A stretch of DNA of 64,000 nt from Sclerurus mexicanus (taxonomy: Eukaryota; Chordata; Aves; Passeriformes; Furnariidae): NCBI GenBank assembly GCA_013396755.1, contig VWZF01003842.1, positions 1,279,442 through 1,343,441 of the forward strand, written 5' to 3'. The number at the start of each line of letters is the position of its first letter. The first letter of the stretch is position 1. Below the pieces are notes generated by a model, which ran no database searches, was not told where the DNA came from, and saw nothing but the letters and a program-made list of their open reading frames with translations. The position numbers and the translations under genes are program-made. Of this stretch, positions 33,105 through 45,700 are shown in pieces.

Positions 33105-33310
33105 GAGGAGCTGTCGGCGGGCAGCGGGGAGGCGATGCCGGGGCGATGCTCGCCGTCCCGCAGCCCGGCATCCCAGGCTGCCCCGTGCGGGGGCAGCGCC
33201 GCCCGCAGCGCCACGTCACGGCCCGGCGGGGATAATAAGCCGCAGCAATGAGCAGCCCCGGGCTTCTCCGGAGGGTCAGCCGAGGGACCGGCAGCAGCAG
33301 CAGCAGCCAC
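33105..33310 (+). promoter_or_regulatory. ACTN2: CpG-rich promoter region of ACTN2
   Basis: GC and CpG content rises sharply here in otherwise AT-rich DNA, 270-470 bases before the ACTN2 start codon. Visible elements are a CRE-like CCACGTCACG (33211-33220), an AT-rich GATAATAAG (33231-33239) that could serve as a weak TATA-like element, and a short (CAG)n run at 33292-33307. The transcription start is not fixed by sequence. An E-box of the myogenic CANNTG type (CACCTG, 33379-33384) lies downstream. Confidence 0.6.
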
Positions 33311-33575
33311 AGAGGGAGGCAGAGACAGAGAGGGAAGGAGGGCAGGGGAGTGAGGGAAGCAAGGTCACCACAGGTCAGCACCTGCCTGAGAGTTTCAGCC
33401 TCTGCTCTCAGCAAGATTCGTCCGTGCTCATTCACTGTCACCTTGGAAAAAGAAAAGAAACAAAACACAAAAGAAGAAAAAGAAAACTGACACTGCTACC
33501 TACAACCCATCTGCAAGTAAACTAAACTTAAGTCGTAGTAGAAGCCACAGCAGCTGAACCTGACCCCCCGGTAGC
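33311..33575 (+). other. ACTN2: ACTN2 5' leader (probable)
   Basis: This stretch between promoter and start codon is purine-rich in its first half and A-rich at 33455-33487. An upstream ATG at 33248 opens an 80-codon frame ending at 33490, before the main start. Whether it is in the mRNA depends on the transcription start. No upstream intron is evident. Confidence 0.5.
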
Positions 33576-33710
33576 ATGAATAGCATGAACCAGATAGAAA
33601 CAAACATGCAGTACACCTATAACTATGAAGAAGATGAGTATATGACCCAAGAAGAAGAATGGGACAGGGACCTGCTCCTGGACCCAGCATGGGAGAAACA
33701 GCAAAGGAAG
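33576..33710 (+). CDS. ACTN2: ACTN2 coding exon 1
   Basis: This exon has 135 bases (45 codons). The ATG at 33576 (A at -3) begins MNSMNQIE; a second in-frame ATG three codons on matches the start used in mammals. It encodes the acidic tail YEEDEYMTQEEEWDRDLLLD and PAWEKQQRK, just before CH1. The donor is the unusual AAG/GTCTGG, in phase 0. Confidence 0.95.
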
Positions 33711-36700
33711 GTCTGGAAATAACGTGTGTTTGTCTGTGTGCTTCTGTGTGGAACGATGTCCTCTCTGTATCTGGAATTGTCAGGACCATACAGCAAGGGG
33801 TTCTAATAAAATGTATTTTACATCATATAAAACATGTATAATGCATAGTAGCTATACCATATTTTGCACTTAAAGCATTTATTTTTTTGATTCTTAAGTG
33901 AATCCTATGTCAGATGAAAACAATTCATGAAAGTTAGGAGTTTTTATTTGTGTTGCACTGGAAATATCCTGTCAGTACCTTTAGATTTATATATTAGTAT
34001 TTCAATAATTTTAACTTTACTTTCATGGGTCTTCCTTTCAGAAAGCAGACTGTGAATGGATGGGTGCACTTGATTGATTTTCAAAAAGAGTAAATTGCAG
34101 TTATAAACAGGGAGATGAATGAGATGGTTCAAAATTGTCAAGAGAACTTTGCAATACTTCTGAGAGCAGACTGAGAAATCACTTTTGAAATTGTGATCTT
34201 GCAAGTCAGCTCTTACTAGAATTTACTCTTCATTCTGACTGAATGATCTGACAAGGAAAATATTGCCTAGAAATATATCCAGGCTATATTTGGAAAACTA
34301 TATTTCATGATTAGGTTCCCACATGCCAGATGACTGTCTGGGAAAAAAAAAACCCACAGGTCTGTAAACTCCTTGGAATAGTGTTATAGATGAAATGCTT
34401 CTTGCCTTTTAGGTGTAAGAAAACTATTGTGCCACCAAGTACTGCTCATGCTCTTTTTCTGAACATAGGCAGAAACTGAGATCCCATCAATGGTCTGGTA
34501 CTTTAGTAATATTTGCACTATCTAATTTCAGAACACTGAGTTTTAAACACCATATGGAAAAGGGAGATGAAATATATAAAGGATTTGTTGCTTTCTAATT
34601 TAAAAGGTGATGCTGAAGTCACAGCCAACAGATCTGGGATTAAAAGGTTATCTGCTGGTTACAAGAGTGAAAAAAAGGGAGGGAGAGAGAGATGGTGCTC
34701 TGGACAGTAAGGTTGAATACGCTTTCTGCTTAGACGAGCAGCTCACTTCAAAACTTAAGTAGAAGGTGCCAGTTTAGATCTTATGACCGAGTCTGGCCCA
34801 CTGTTGCAGTCACAGCTTTTATAAAAGCTGTACTATAAAAGTATAGCTATAAAAGTAAGAACTGTTAGAATTGTTGGGGCCAGAGTGTTTGCTTTTCCAT
34901 TAAAATTTGTAGAGCCAATATTTCCCTCTCAAATTTAGCTTGTGGCCTCCCTGCTTCTGTGAGTTTTAGCTGGTGTTATTCATTTTCCTACCTTCACACC
35001 TGTTCGGATCCTGCTGTGGGAGAAGTTCTGCTCTAAGTTGAAGTTCACTTTTCTTGATCTGCCAGCTGCTGCAACTCCCAACCAATAATGAAGTTGTACT
35101 CATCAACACTGACATGAGCTTTAATTTGACACTCTTCAGCTGGTGAACTATACTTTTATGCCTTACAATGAGAATGGAAATTATCTTAGTACTTAAGTCC
35201 TTTAGTGATTTGAAACTGTGCAGCTGTGAGAGGTTGTGGTTAGAATTTGAATGTCCAGTATTTCATAGAATGCCGTTTTCAAGAAAACCCAAAATGGACA
35301 GATTACTAGATAGTCAGCACTCTAATGCAGTTTTCCTTCCATGCAGATAAATGATCAAAAGTGAAGATAATTTGGATTAGGTAGACTTTCTTATGTTTAC
35401 AGTAAGTCTCTTGACTTTGATGGAAAAGCAGGGAATAGTTATACTACATTGTTCAGAGGACCGGAAACATAAAATTTTCAGACAGCTCTTCAGCAAAAAG
35501 TCAGATTTCAACATTAATAAATTAAAGCAGACTGTGCTTCACCTCCATAGAGTAAAGAAAGTGTAGTTTTGCTACTTTATGTTGCCAGTTCCCACAGTTT
35601 AGTATTAATATGATACCATATTTAACTAAAATTTAGGAGACTGGATCCTTATTCCTTGTCTTGGAAAGGAGTCTGAATTATTATTACATGAAAAGTAAGT
35701 ACTTGCATGATAAAGGGTCTGATAAACTTTGCAAAATTTGAAGGTTTCTATGTTTTCCTAATTCATGGTAAGTCAGCTGCAGAAAGTGCTTTCCTAATTT
35801 CCTTATTTATTAGGGGAAGACTGCAGGTACACGGGCACAGATCTTTGTTCTACCTAGTAATATACTATTGAAAAGTGATCTCAGTGGAGCTCTGGCAGTT
35901 GGCAGCATATATTTTCTGTTAGACAGCCTTGGAACAAACCTAAAATAAATGCCATTGTTTCTATTGTGGGCTGCCCTCTCCAGACTTGCCATTTCAGTGA
36001 TATGCCTGGTATGAAATCTGTCAACAGATGCTGGTAACACATGATGACGTCCATAGGATTACAATGGATATGACGCCTAATTATAACCATGGTTCATAGA
36101 GTATTATGGTCTGCTGTAATCCAGGCTCCTTGGTGGTTGCAGATGTCCAAAAAAATATGAAGTGCACTATAGGAAAAAAAGATGAGTTGTAGTTTAGCTC
36201 CATCTCTCTGAATGTGAACAATGATTTGAATGCTTTAACTGAAGTAACATTTAGCCTGTGTCAACTCAGAAAATCAAGAAAATACAACAATTCAACCATT
36301 TGCTGCATTAGACACTCTTGGCAAAAGCTTAAACAGGGTCATATGATTGGGCATTTCAAGCAACAACTTTAAAGAAAGACTAACAAAAGAAAATCCTATT
36401 TTGGATGGACACAGTGTCTATAGTAGAAACTAATCAGAGAACTATGGCCTTGGTGTCTTTTGAACCTGTAGATGGGTACCATGAGATTGGAAACTTCCAA
36501 AGTCTGCTCCTTGACTCAGTACACTTCCACTGCCCACATTTGCTTAAACAGCAGGTGAAAGATCTATGAGAGCAACCCCTTGTTTCTTCAGTATTACAAA
36601 GGAATAAAAAAAGTATTGGAAATATTTTTGGAAAAGTCTGTCCAGAAAGGGTGGCATTCTCTTCTTCCTTCTGCCCTGCAACCCTAGACAAGGTCGGCTC

Positions 36701-39700
36701 ACCTCAGACCTCTCTTTTCCCACTGGTAGAAAGAGGACAGCAGTGATAATTGAAGGAATTGGTAGAAGAGGTTTGTTCTGTGGTCCATCAGACTACAGAT
36801 CATCTGTCTTTCAGTCCCTACCCTGCTGGACTGGAGTGTAATAAAAATCATATTAGCTTGTAGTGGAAGACTTAAAACATTATTTCTCTTTTCTCCATAA
36901 TAAATGCATTTCTTAAGTTTCCAAAAAAAGTTCAACAAGTTCCACAAACCTTTTAGTTTTCACTACCCTATATCTCAATATAAGTAAAAGGGGCATAGGG
37001 AAAGGCAGCGTCCCTTAGCTTAGGAAACGAAGCACAGCAATGCTACTCAAAATGTGTACATAGTATATTTTTGCAATGTGGTTAATCTGCCAACACTGCA
37101 AGAGCCCTGTGTTAAACAGCACTCTTTCTTGTTTGTAACTTTTGCTATAAATAATTATAGGAATGAGTGTGCTTTTTAAAACTTTGACATGAAATGTGGT
37201 TTGTAAGCTTTCCAAGGAAGGTTGTGAAACGTGATCCCTTTTTCAGGAGAGTTGTATTGTAGAACATTAAATTGGCTTCACGTATTTAATATGTGCCTTC
37301 TGCAGTCATTCAAACATGTCTGTCACTGTTGCACTAACACACGTAAGGAAAGAACTGGAACATGTTCCTTGCCTTACTGACATTCTTATAGATGGATCAT
37401 CTTATTCCAGCTTGCTGTTTGGTCCTAGTACCACTGCTTTGTTAATGCAGAAGGGCTTTGATGTAGGTATCAATGCAATTTCTGACCATTTTGATGTTTT
37501 TTTTTTACACTGGAATAGAATATAGAAGAGGATTTAGAATATTTATTTACCTTGATGTTGCCCTCTTTGTGAATGTGAATCTTCTTGATGATACTGGACA
37601 TTGTGGATGAGTGAGGACTTTGGAAAAGATTCTTAAGGAAAGAAGCTGTGTCTTTCCAGTCTTCAGCAGTACATATCAGATTACATTTTCAGTGTGACCT
37701 ATAAGGATTTATCTGCATTACCTCCTTTGGCTGGTAATACAACTCCTGTTGTCCTTGCAAGTTAAAAGAATGCATCTAGAAGACACATGTATGGCAAATT
37801 ATTTGGAAGAAGCTATCAGGCCTATGAATTATGGACAACATCCTTATTTTTCTAGTGTTGCCACAACTTTGTTAAGTTCAGCAGATTTGAGAAGTTCATT
37901 GCAGCCTGAAAGAGAAATTGACCTTGTGTTCAGTCTGACTTCAGTATCTATAATTAGAGTTAGAGTCACTGTCCCGGATTTACTCTGAAGTTTGCCTGGT
38001 CTTCTATGGTTGGAATCTAAATTGATTTCTTATCAGGAACCTCTTCCTGTAAGAATTCTGCTGGTGTGTGACAAGGCAGATATAGTGGAATGAAACAGCT
38101 TCCTTCTTCAATGGAGGAGAGAAATAACCAAGCTTGAATGAATGGAAAAGAAATGTAAGGCAGAAAAAGATTGACAAGAGAGGTTGGATGCCACCAGCAA
38201 AATTCAGTACTGTAGAACCACTTCTCATGGATTTACAGGCTCCAGATTGAAGTAACTGTTGTAGACAATATAACAATATCCTCAATGTGTAGAGGGCATT
38301 CCAGCCTAGGTCTTCCTCTTTTATGGAGATTATTTGGAAATAAAACTGAGAGGTTTGTTTTGGTTGTTTTTTTTTTGTTTGGTTTGGGTTTTTTTGTTTG
38401 TTTGTTTGGGTTTTTTTAAAGCATGCAAAATTCTTTCCTTGAATAATGAGCCTTGGTGTTAGGCTCCATGGCACCCACAGAAACCATCCACCGCTAGAGG
38501 GCTTTTAATGAGCTGACACTTTTTACCCACTTGGAATACCAGTGGGATTGTTGAGAAGGCACACATTCCCCTCTGCGAGTGAGCAACATGAACGGGGGCT
38601 GGATGTAATTGTAGGAGGTGTGGGGGAAGCAAAAGGTGCACTCCTTTCTAAGAGAGTATGAATATTCTCATTACTTATTCCTAGTACTTACCTGTGAACT
38701 GTGGAATATTTCTTATGTAGATGGTCCTGAGTTGAGTAGCCTTAGGACTAGTTTCAGGAGGGAATTTAATATGCCAGGAAGAAAACCATCCAGAGTCAAA
38801 AGGAGAATGATAATGGGTAAACACTGTGCTATGATAATGTATGCTATATCATATGATAAATCCTACACTGCAATTCTCTCCCTCCCTTACCTTTTATGCA
38901 GATAATCAGGATGATGTAGGTGTCTTGGAAATTTTGTTTGTTGAAATTCATGATTTTCTATTAGTATTAATAGTTAAAAGGGCAAACAATTTCACCTTTT
39001 TTGGACACCCNNNNNNNNNNNNNNNNNNNNNNNNNNNNNNNNNNNNNNNNNNNNNNNNNNNNNNCCCCCCCCGTATTCAGCAAGTATTATTTAGCCTTGT
39101 CTAAATAACAATGTCTTGCCAAATGATACAGGCCACTATAAATGGAGAGTGCACCTTTACGAAACATGAAGTTTCACCACTCCAAGGCCAAATGCTTGTC
39201 CTCCAGGTGCATCAAGAATTTTCTTTTCAAACAACAGATGCCAAAAGTTCTAGTATTAGGAAAACACATAGAGCATCTCTTGCTTTCTTTTAAGTCCTGT
39301 GTGCTTTTTAAGTGATCTTGATGGTAGATGGCTGCATATAAAGTCCCACTCATAATCTGGTGGTCAATGGATGAACTTTTTTTTCTTTTTTTCCTGCAAC
39401 AGCATATCTTGATTTTCCAGTATATACTGTAGTTGTCCCAAGTGTTAGACATTGATGCAACAGAAGGCCATGGAGCTGCAGTTTTTCTTATTCTATGAAG
39501 AGTTGCCATGAGGGCAGAAGGAGTCTCTGTAGAAATATGGGATGTGTTCATGGCTTGTTCTGTACAATTGGCCTCTTAGAGATTAGTGCTTGTTAAAATA
39601 GTAACATGTGAAATTCCTCTTGCTGATGTTACTTGCATGGAATGGTGCTTGAGAGGAGCGTGCTGAAAAGATAGTGGAACAATCATATTTTGTCAGTGTG

Positions 39701-42700
39701 CTTCATATTTTGTCATGGGAGTTGTCAGTTTTGTGTGCAGGCCTGAATACCATGGTGCTGCTGTATGAAGGAAAATTCAAAGAAAGTTATCATGAAATTC
39801 ACTTTACTGGAAACGATTACATAGGTAGTTTGTTTGAATGGAAAGGTTTTCTTTACCAATACTAAGTGTGAGAAATCAATATATTACTCAATATTATGTT
39901 TACTATTTAAACTCAAACAGACCTCTCAATGTTGATCTGTTCCAGGCTCTGTATGCTTTTGTTAAGTGTTGTCAAATTGGTCATTCCTACATCTCAATTC
40001 AGCTGTTAATTCTGTTAATTAATTAATTAACAGAACCGTATGATTATGGAAAGAAATTACAAGAACCATTTCGTAATGGGAAGCAAAGGCTTCCTCCTAC
40101 CTTCGTGCATAGATATACACCACAGCCTCCCCCTTAATTCATATAGTAAAGTGTCTGTCTGCAGATATGCTGATCCAATTAGTAAGACAATAAGGATTGG
40201 AAGAAAGTATGGATCTAAGTGGGTTTCCATAAGCTGCAACCAAGGTTATTAAGAGCTAAAGGAAAGCTGTGTGTTAAGCAGTGGACTTTGCTATAATCTC
40301 TCATGGGTGGGATGTCTGCATCTTGCCTGAATCTCTGTTTGGGTCACAGGATTACTGAAGACAGAGACATGGAAGGTGTTTGCTTGAAAGACCTCTGAGG
40401 GTTTTCAGCCCTGAGACCACAGTAAATAGAGGATCCATGCTCAACCAATTGCTATTGCTGTGCAAGCGAAAGCAGGACTGAGGTATATTCTATAAACTAA
40501 TGAATCTCAGTAAGAAAATATCACGATTATGCCATCAATTTCCAAATCAAACTAAAACATCTGTGCAAGGTGAATTTTTACTGCTTTTTGCAGTAACACA
40601 AATGGGGTAACAATTCATAATGTTTCATCAAAGCTCTTCTCTCCTCTTACAAGTAAGACAATAGGGGTTTCATCATGGTGATGATAGAATCAAATATCAA
40701 ATGCCTAACATAAATTTATCACTGTTCCATAAATTCTGATCTATTTAATGATTTTTAGTTTAGGTAGTAATTTCTGTATTGCACTGTACAGTTCTAGTGA
40801 ATTAACTTCAGTGAGACCAAGCATCAGATTGCGAATGGTGAATACTATATAGGTATTGGTAGTTTTTCAGAAGTTGTACTGCAGACCCTGCTTACAGAAG
40901 AATGCGTTGGATTTGTAGCTGGAGTGCAGGTGGACATGATACAGGAACAAATAAGTCAGTGAAATAAAATTAGGTGGGAATTTGTGCTTCTTAGCTTTGT
41001 CCCAAGTGAAAAATAGTCCCTCCTGTGTGTCATTTTATGTGTTTGCAACCAAATAAATATAAAAATGCTTACACAGTTGGCAAAGCTGAGTTGGTTTGGA
41101 TGGCTTTACTGCCAAGTGTAATTTCTTCTGAGCCATAATTGTTGGGATAAGCAGTTTGTAACTGATTTGGTATTCCTTTACTGTGAGCAGTGAAAAGTTG
41201 CTGACTCTCAAGTCAGTATCTCTTTTATGGCCATGCATTCCTTACTGTCAGCTGATACCAGAAGGAGAATGTAGTCACATCAAGCACTTCATTTTTTCCT
41301 TAATTAAATTTCATTCCTAGTAGTTTGGGGTGATTTTCATGTCTTCAGTGTTCAAAGAACATAATTTCATGAAATGCTGTGATAAGGATGTGTGACATTT
41401 GTTCTTATATCACTGGATTTGTTGGTTTTAAATATGCCTCAGGTTGAGAGACTTGATGCATAAAGGTTATCATAACTAAACAGGTCCTATACAATGTTCT
41501 ATTTCTACATAAAACTTGGCATGATTTAAAACCTCTTTCCACATTATTCAAGCAGCAAACACAATGTTATGATCACCTTCTGTGCTTGTTTCTGTACAAA
41601 GTCTGTAGTAGCTCTTCCTGCTGGCAGTACAAGGAACACTTCAATGCAAATCAAGACAGCATAGTCCTTGCAATCCTCAAACTGCTGGTGTGAAAAACTT
41701 ACAGGGCAGGTGCTGCTGCTTTGCAGGAGCAGAGCATCTGCAAAGACAGAGGCAAAAGACCTTGAAATGCAATGATCTCCTTTTTTGAAAGTGTACTACT
41801 TGAAATGGTAGCTTGTAGAGATATACTTCATGCTTTTGAAGGCTTGTCCAGAGGGAAGCAGGTGACAGTTGTCTGGCTGATTTTTAGTCAATTTCTATAT
41901 TTGGACCTAAATGATGAGAAAATTGCTGAGAAAATAAATCCTAAATTTGTCCTAAGTGCAAGAATGGGCACTGTTGTTCCTATGTCTGGTCCCAGTTTTC
42001 CCTGCTTTGAATTGTAAGGACACATTGCTTTGTCCATGTCTTTATCTCCAAAACAGTGTAATACCTAAGCTGCTGGCTTTACAGATGGAAGTGCAAAGCA
42101 TTTACTGTACTTAATATGAGTAAGATTTTCCCATATATTTCAAATGCTTCCTCACAACTCCTCTTAACTGCCGGAATTCCGCCAACTTGAAACCTGATGT
42201 TTGTTTTTATTTCTCTTGAAAAACTTGTAAGTCAAAGCAGTCCACCCATCCATTGCTTTGATAACTTGCAGAACCTAATTTAGAGCAGATGGCTTCTAAT
42301 CTTAACTGCCCCCCAGAAACACCTTGCTCAGCCCCACTACCATAGCAGGAGTCCGTAGAAAGTGACTACCCCCGTCTAAAATTAGCGTCTGTGATTATTC
42401 CTTAAGCATCTAAGGAAACACTCATATATTTTATAGGTGTTGAACACCCAGGCATTTCCACTGACGTCAGGAGGAACTTCTGTCTGTTTTGCACCTTTGA
42501 AAATCAGCCTGCTCTTTTGGCACTCGCGGAAAGGCTTAACCATCTAGCATTAAATGATTTTTTTTAACTCTGTTTCATGTTTAACCTTGGCACCAGTATA
42601 GCTTTTCACTGCTGCAAGACTTAAGACATTGCGCTTTTGAATGTGAAGAAAACTGGTACCCAGCTGCATTAAATAAAAAAAAACCAACAACCAACCAANT

Positions 42701-45700
42701 TTTTTTGGCCATGAAAAACCTCTATAAGTCCAAACTCATCTCTAGCTGTACTCTGGAGAACAGTTCTATCACCTTCCACATTTTCTTTGGCAGAGTAGCT
42801 GACCACCTTTGACTCTACTACTGTCCATAGACTTCCAGTCCCCTTCGTTTGCAGGTGCAATGATCTTCTGCCATGTACCAGATCACTGAATAAATTTGAA
42901 GCAACTCTCCCTCTTCTTACTACTTCTAAATTCTAAATCATTTCAGTAATGTAGTTTGCAGTGCATTCCCACAAGCAGCTATATCGGCACATGCACATAT
43001 TCTATACAATGTACTTATCATCCATCTGGCATTAGTATTTAAAGACAAGCAAAACACAATACGTGAGGCTGAAGTTGGCTGACTTTCCTTTTGGCTTTCA
43101 TTTTCATGACCAAGAACGGGCCCCAGCATGGCTCCTGTTGAAAGCGATACACTATAAATAAAGAACTGTGTGTTTAATTGATGAAGCAGCGTATTTATCG
43201 CAAACCCTGTAGTGTCTAAAGCACTGATGTTTATGCCTTCAGCAGTTACAGTCATCATTGTTTACCCATCTATTCTTAGTTAGGTGCTTTAGAACAGGCC
43301 ACTTAGTTAAATTTCTTCTTCATATATAATCAAGCCATCCAAAGTTCCTGAGTAGTGTTTTGCTCTTTATTCTGTTTTTATGAAAAGTTCAGTAATTTAA
43401 GAACCTGAGCCTCACTAAAAATTGTTTAGAAACTCTGAAATTTTTCTGAATTTTCTGAAAGTCTGCTAGCTTACAGGATATGTTAAATGTTTTAGAAAAT
43501 GTTATTCTATACCTAATACCTTATAAAGAAAAGTAGAGCTTAAAAAAATCAACCTGCTATGTTTAAGTAGTATCTTTAACTGCAGCAATTAGCAAATTCT
43601 TTAAAAAGCAGATTCTTAAAACAAGCATGAAATAAAGATTGAAACTTTTTTTTGTCATCAGTTACAGTAGCAAAGAAATTCACATGGGCGGGTTATATGT
43701 TTTGTGTATTGAGAAATACTGTATTAAGTAACCTGGCATATATGCCACAGAGGAGCTTTTTGTTGCATAATTGGGCATTACTGTGTGAGGTTTTCATTTC
43801 TGTATATGAGTCTCAACCAAAACTGCAGTAGATTGGAAGTGAAGCCAGAGTTGGTTATCTTCAAATGTGCTACATAATGAAGTGCAAAGACAAGATTTAC
43901 TGTGTAAATATCTTGGAGTCTGACTATTGACATATTTTCCCCATCATTTATTGGTGTCAGGGACATAAAGATGTGTGTGTTGGTGAGTGTAGAATTGAAA
44001 AAACTTTCAATATCTGTCAGAAGACCTGCTTTTCTGATTATAGAAGGGCTTTAAAGAATGTTGCCGAATTGGATAGGAATGTAGTTTTATCCCACTCTGA
44101 TTGACTGTATTGACCAATTTATAATGGATTTACTTACTCACCTGGTATTGTAGCACATCATTACGTGATAAAGATAGCATGGTGAAGAAAATCAACAGAG
44201 AAAGCAAGGGAAAGACACTTGGAAATCCAGTCAACTAAATCCTGGATTAGCCTACTTTAATTAATCCTTCTATTTCCAGAGGGCATACCTTTAGTTCCTT
44301 CCATACTGTAACGTTTGAATGTTTTTCATCTCACCCCAAGTAGTATTTGGTCATTTAAATATGTATCTCTGAAACAAAACTATTAGTCAACACCATCCAT
44401 GATAGTTCATGAGCTCTTGGGAAACCAGGAGAAGCCTGTAGGATACAGCTGGTGGAAGAAGGATCTAAGACTGGAAATAATAGAAGATCCTATCTCTTTA
44501 TTAAGAAGATTTATTTGGCACTGATAGAGGAGTGGCAAGGCACGTTCTTTGTTTAATATACTTGAGAGAAAGCCCCAGACAGTATAAAGGGCATGGACTT
44601 CACCTTTAAAGCACATCTGCAGATTTGTCCCTTGCAGATCCACCACCTTTTTGGATTACCTTTACTTAATTTTTAACTTTCCACAGGGAGAGTCAAGTGT
44701 AACAGAGATTATTCTTTTTTTCTGTAATAGTGAAGAAGTGGCCAGTTGGAAAATAATACAGAGGGAGATTAAAAACAGTAAAATGGTTGGTCTCAAATAT
44801 TTTTATAATTGCTGAAACCATTCTCTTCATTTTTACTGCAGATCTTTTTCTGAAGAGGCCTTCTAGTTTGTGGATACTCTTGTGAAGTAGAAATGCTGAG
44901 CATGAAAGGTGGTGCCCCAGAATTAACTCATTCTGAGCCATGTAGAAATGAGTGAATTTCTTTTGACCCTATCACATTTCAACTTTTTGTTGGCTGTTTT
45001 TGTCCCATGACATACGAAATATCTTTTCCTATCCCTGTCTTTTTTTGCTTTTTCAGTACTTAGATCCAAAAGGTGCTCGTTAGATGTTGGTCTTTGTCTA
45101 ACTACCGCACAAGTGAGACCTCCCATGGATCACTTTGCTCAAAAGTGATCCGGAAAGTACCAGAATGCAAATCGATTGGTTCCATGAACTGAGTATGCCT
45201 TCAAAAAGTATTGGGAATTGTCTTAACTTTGAACACTCTAATGCTGCATGCTCCCCAAGATTTGTATCTAAAAATCTTGTAGAGCAAGAGAAGAGGGTGT
45301 GTGAAAAAGGGGTATTTGGGAGCATGCATCAGTACATTTGAAGTTTTCAGCAGAACCTACACACTTCATGCTCTGCAAGCTTTCTGCTTAGGTCCATAGT
45401 GTTCTACCTGATTGCTAGAGGGGAGGTATTTGAACAACACTTTGAGATATGAATATGTGTCTCTTTATAAATGCAAAGATGCAGGTCATTATTACATGGG
45501 TGACGGAGTCCATTAAAACTTCTATAAAAATGTGTACAACATTTCTTTGCTGCACTCAACTGTGTGCAAATCTATTTTCGTGCAAACCTATTTAGTGGCA
45601 AATCTATTTTAATGGCCTGACAACTGGGCGTGAGCTAATTTATTTGTAGGTATGCACTGTAAGGTTCTGTGGTGTAAAGTGATCGGGAATGCTGTGTAAG

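Noticed and set aside
32980..33525. Opposing 162- and 150-codon frames at the ACTN2 promoter
   Set aside because: They come from the purine tract (poly-Phe on one strand, Lys/Arg on the other) and the CpG block; no family resemblance.
38004..38474. 156-codon minus-strand frame in ACTN2 intron 1
   Set aside because: Its core is a Lys/Gln/Asn/Thr run caused by the T/G-rich low-complexity patch.
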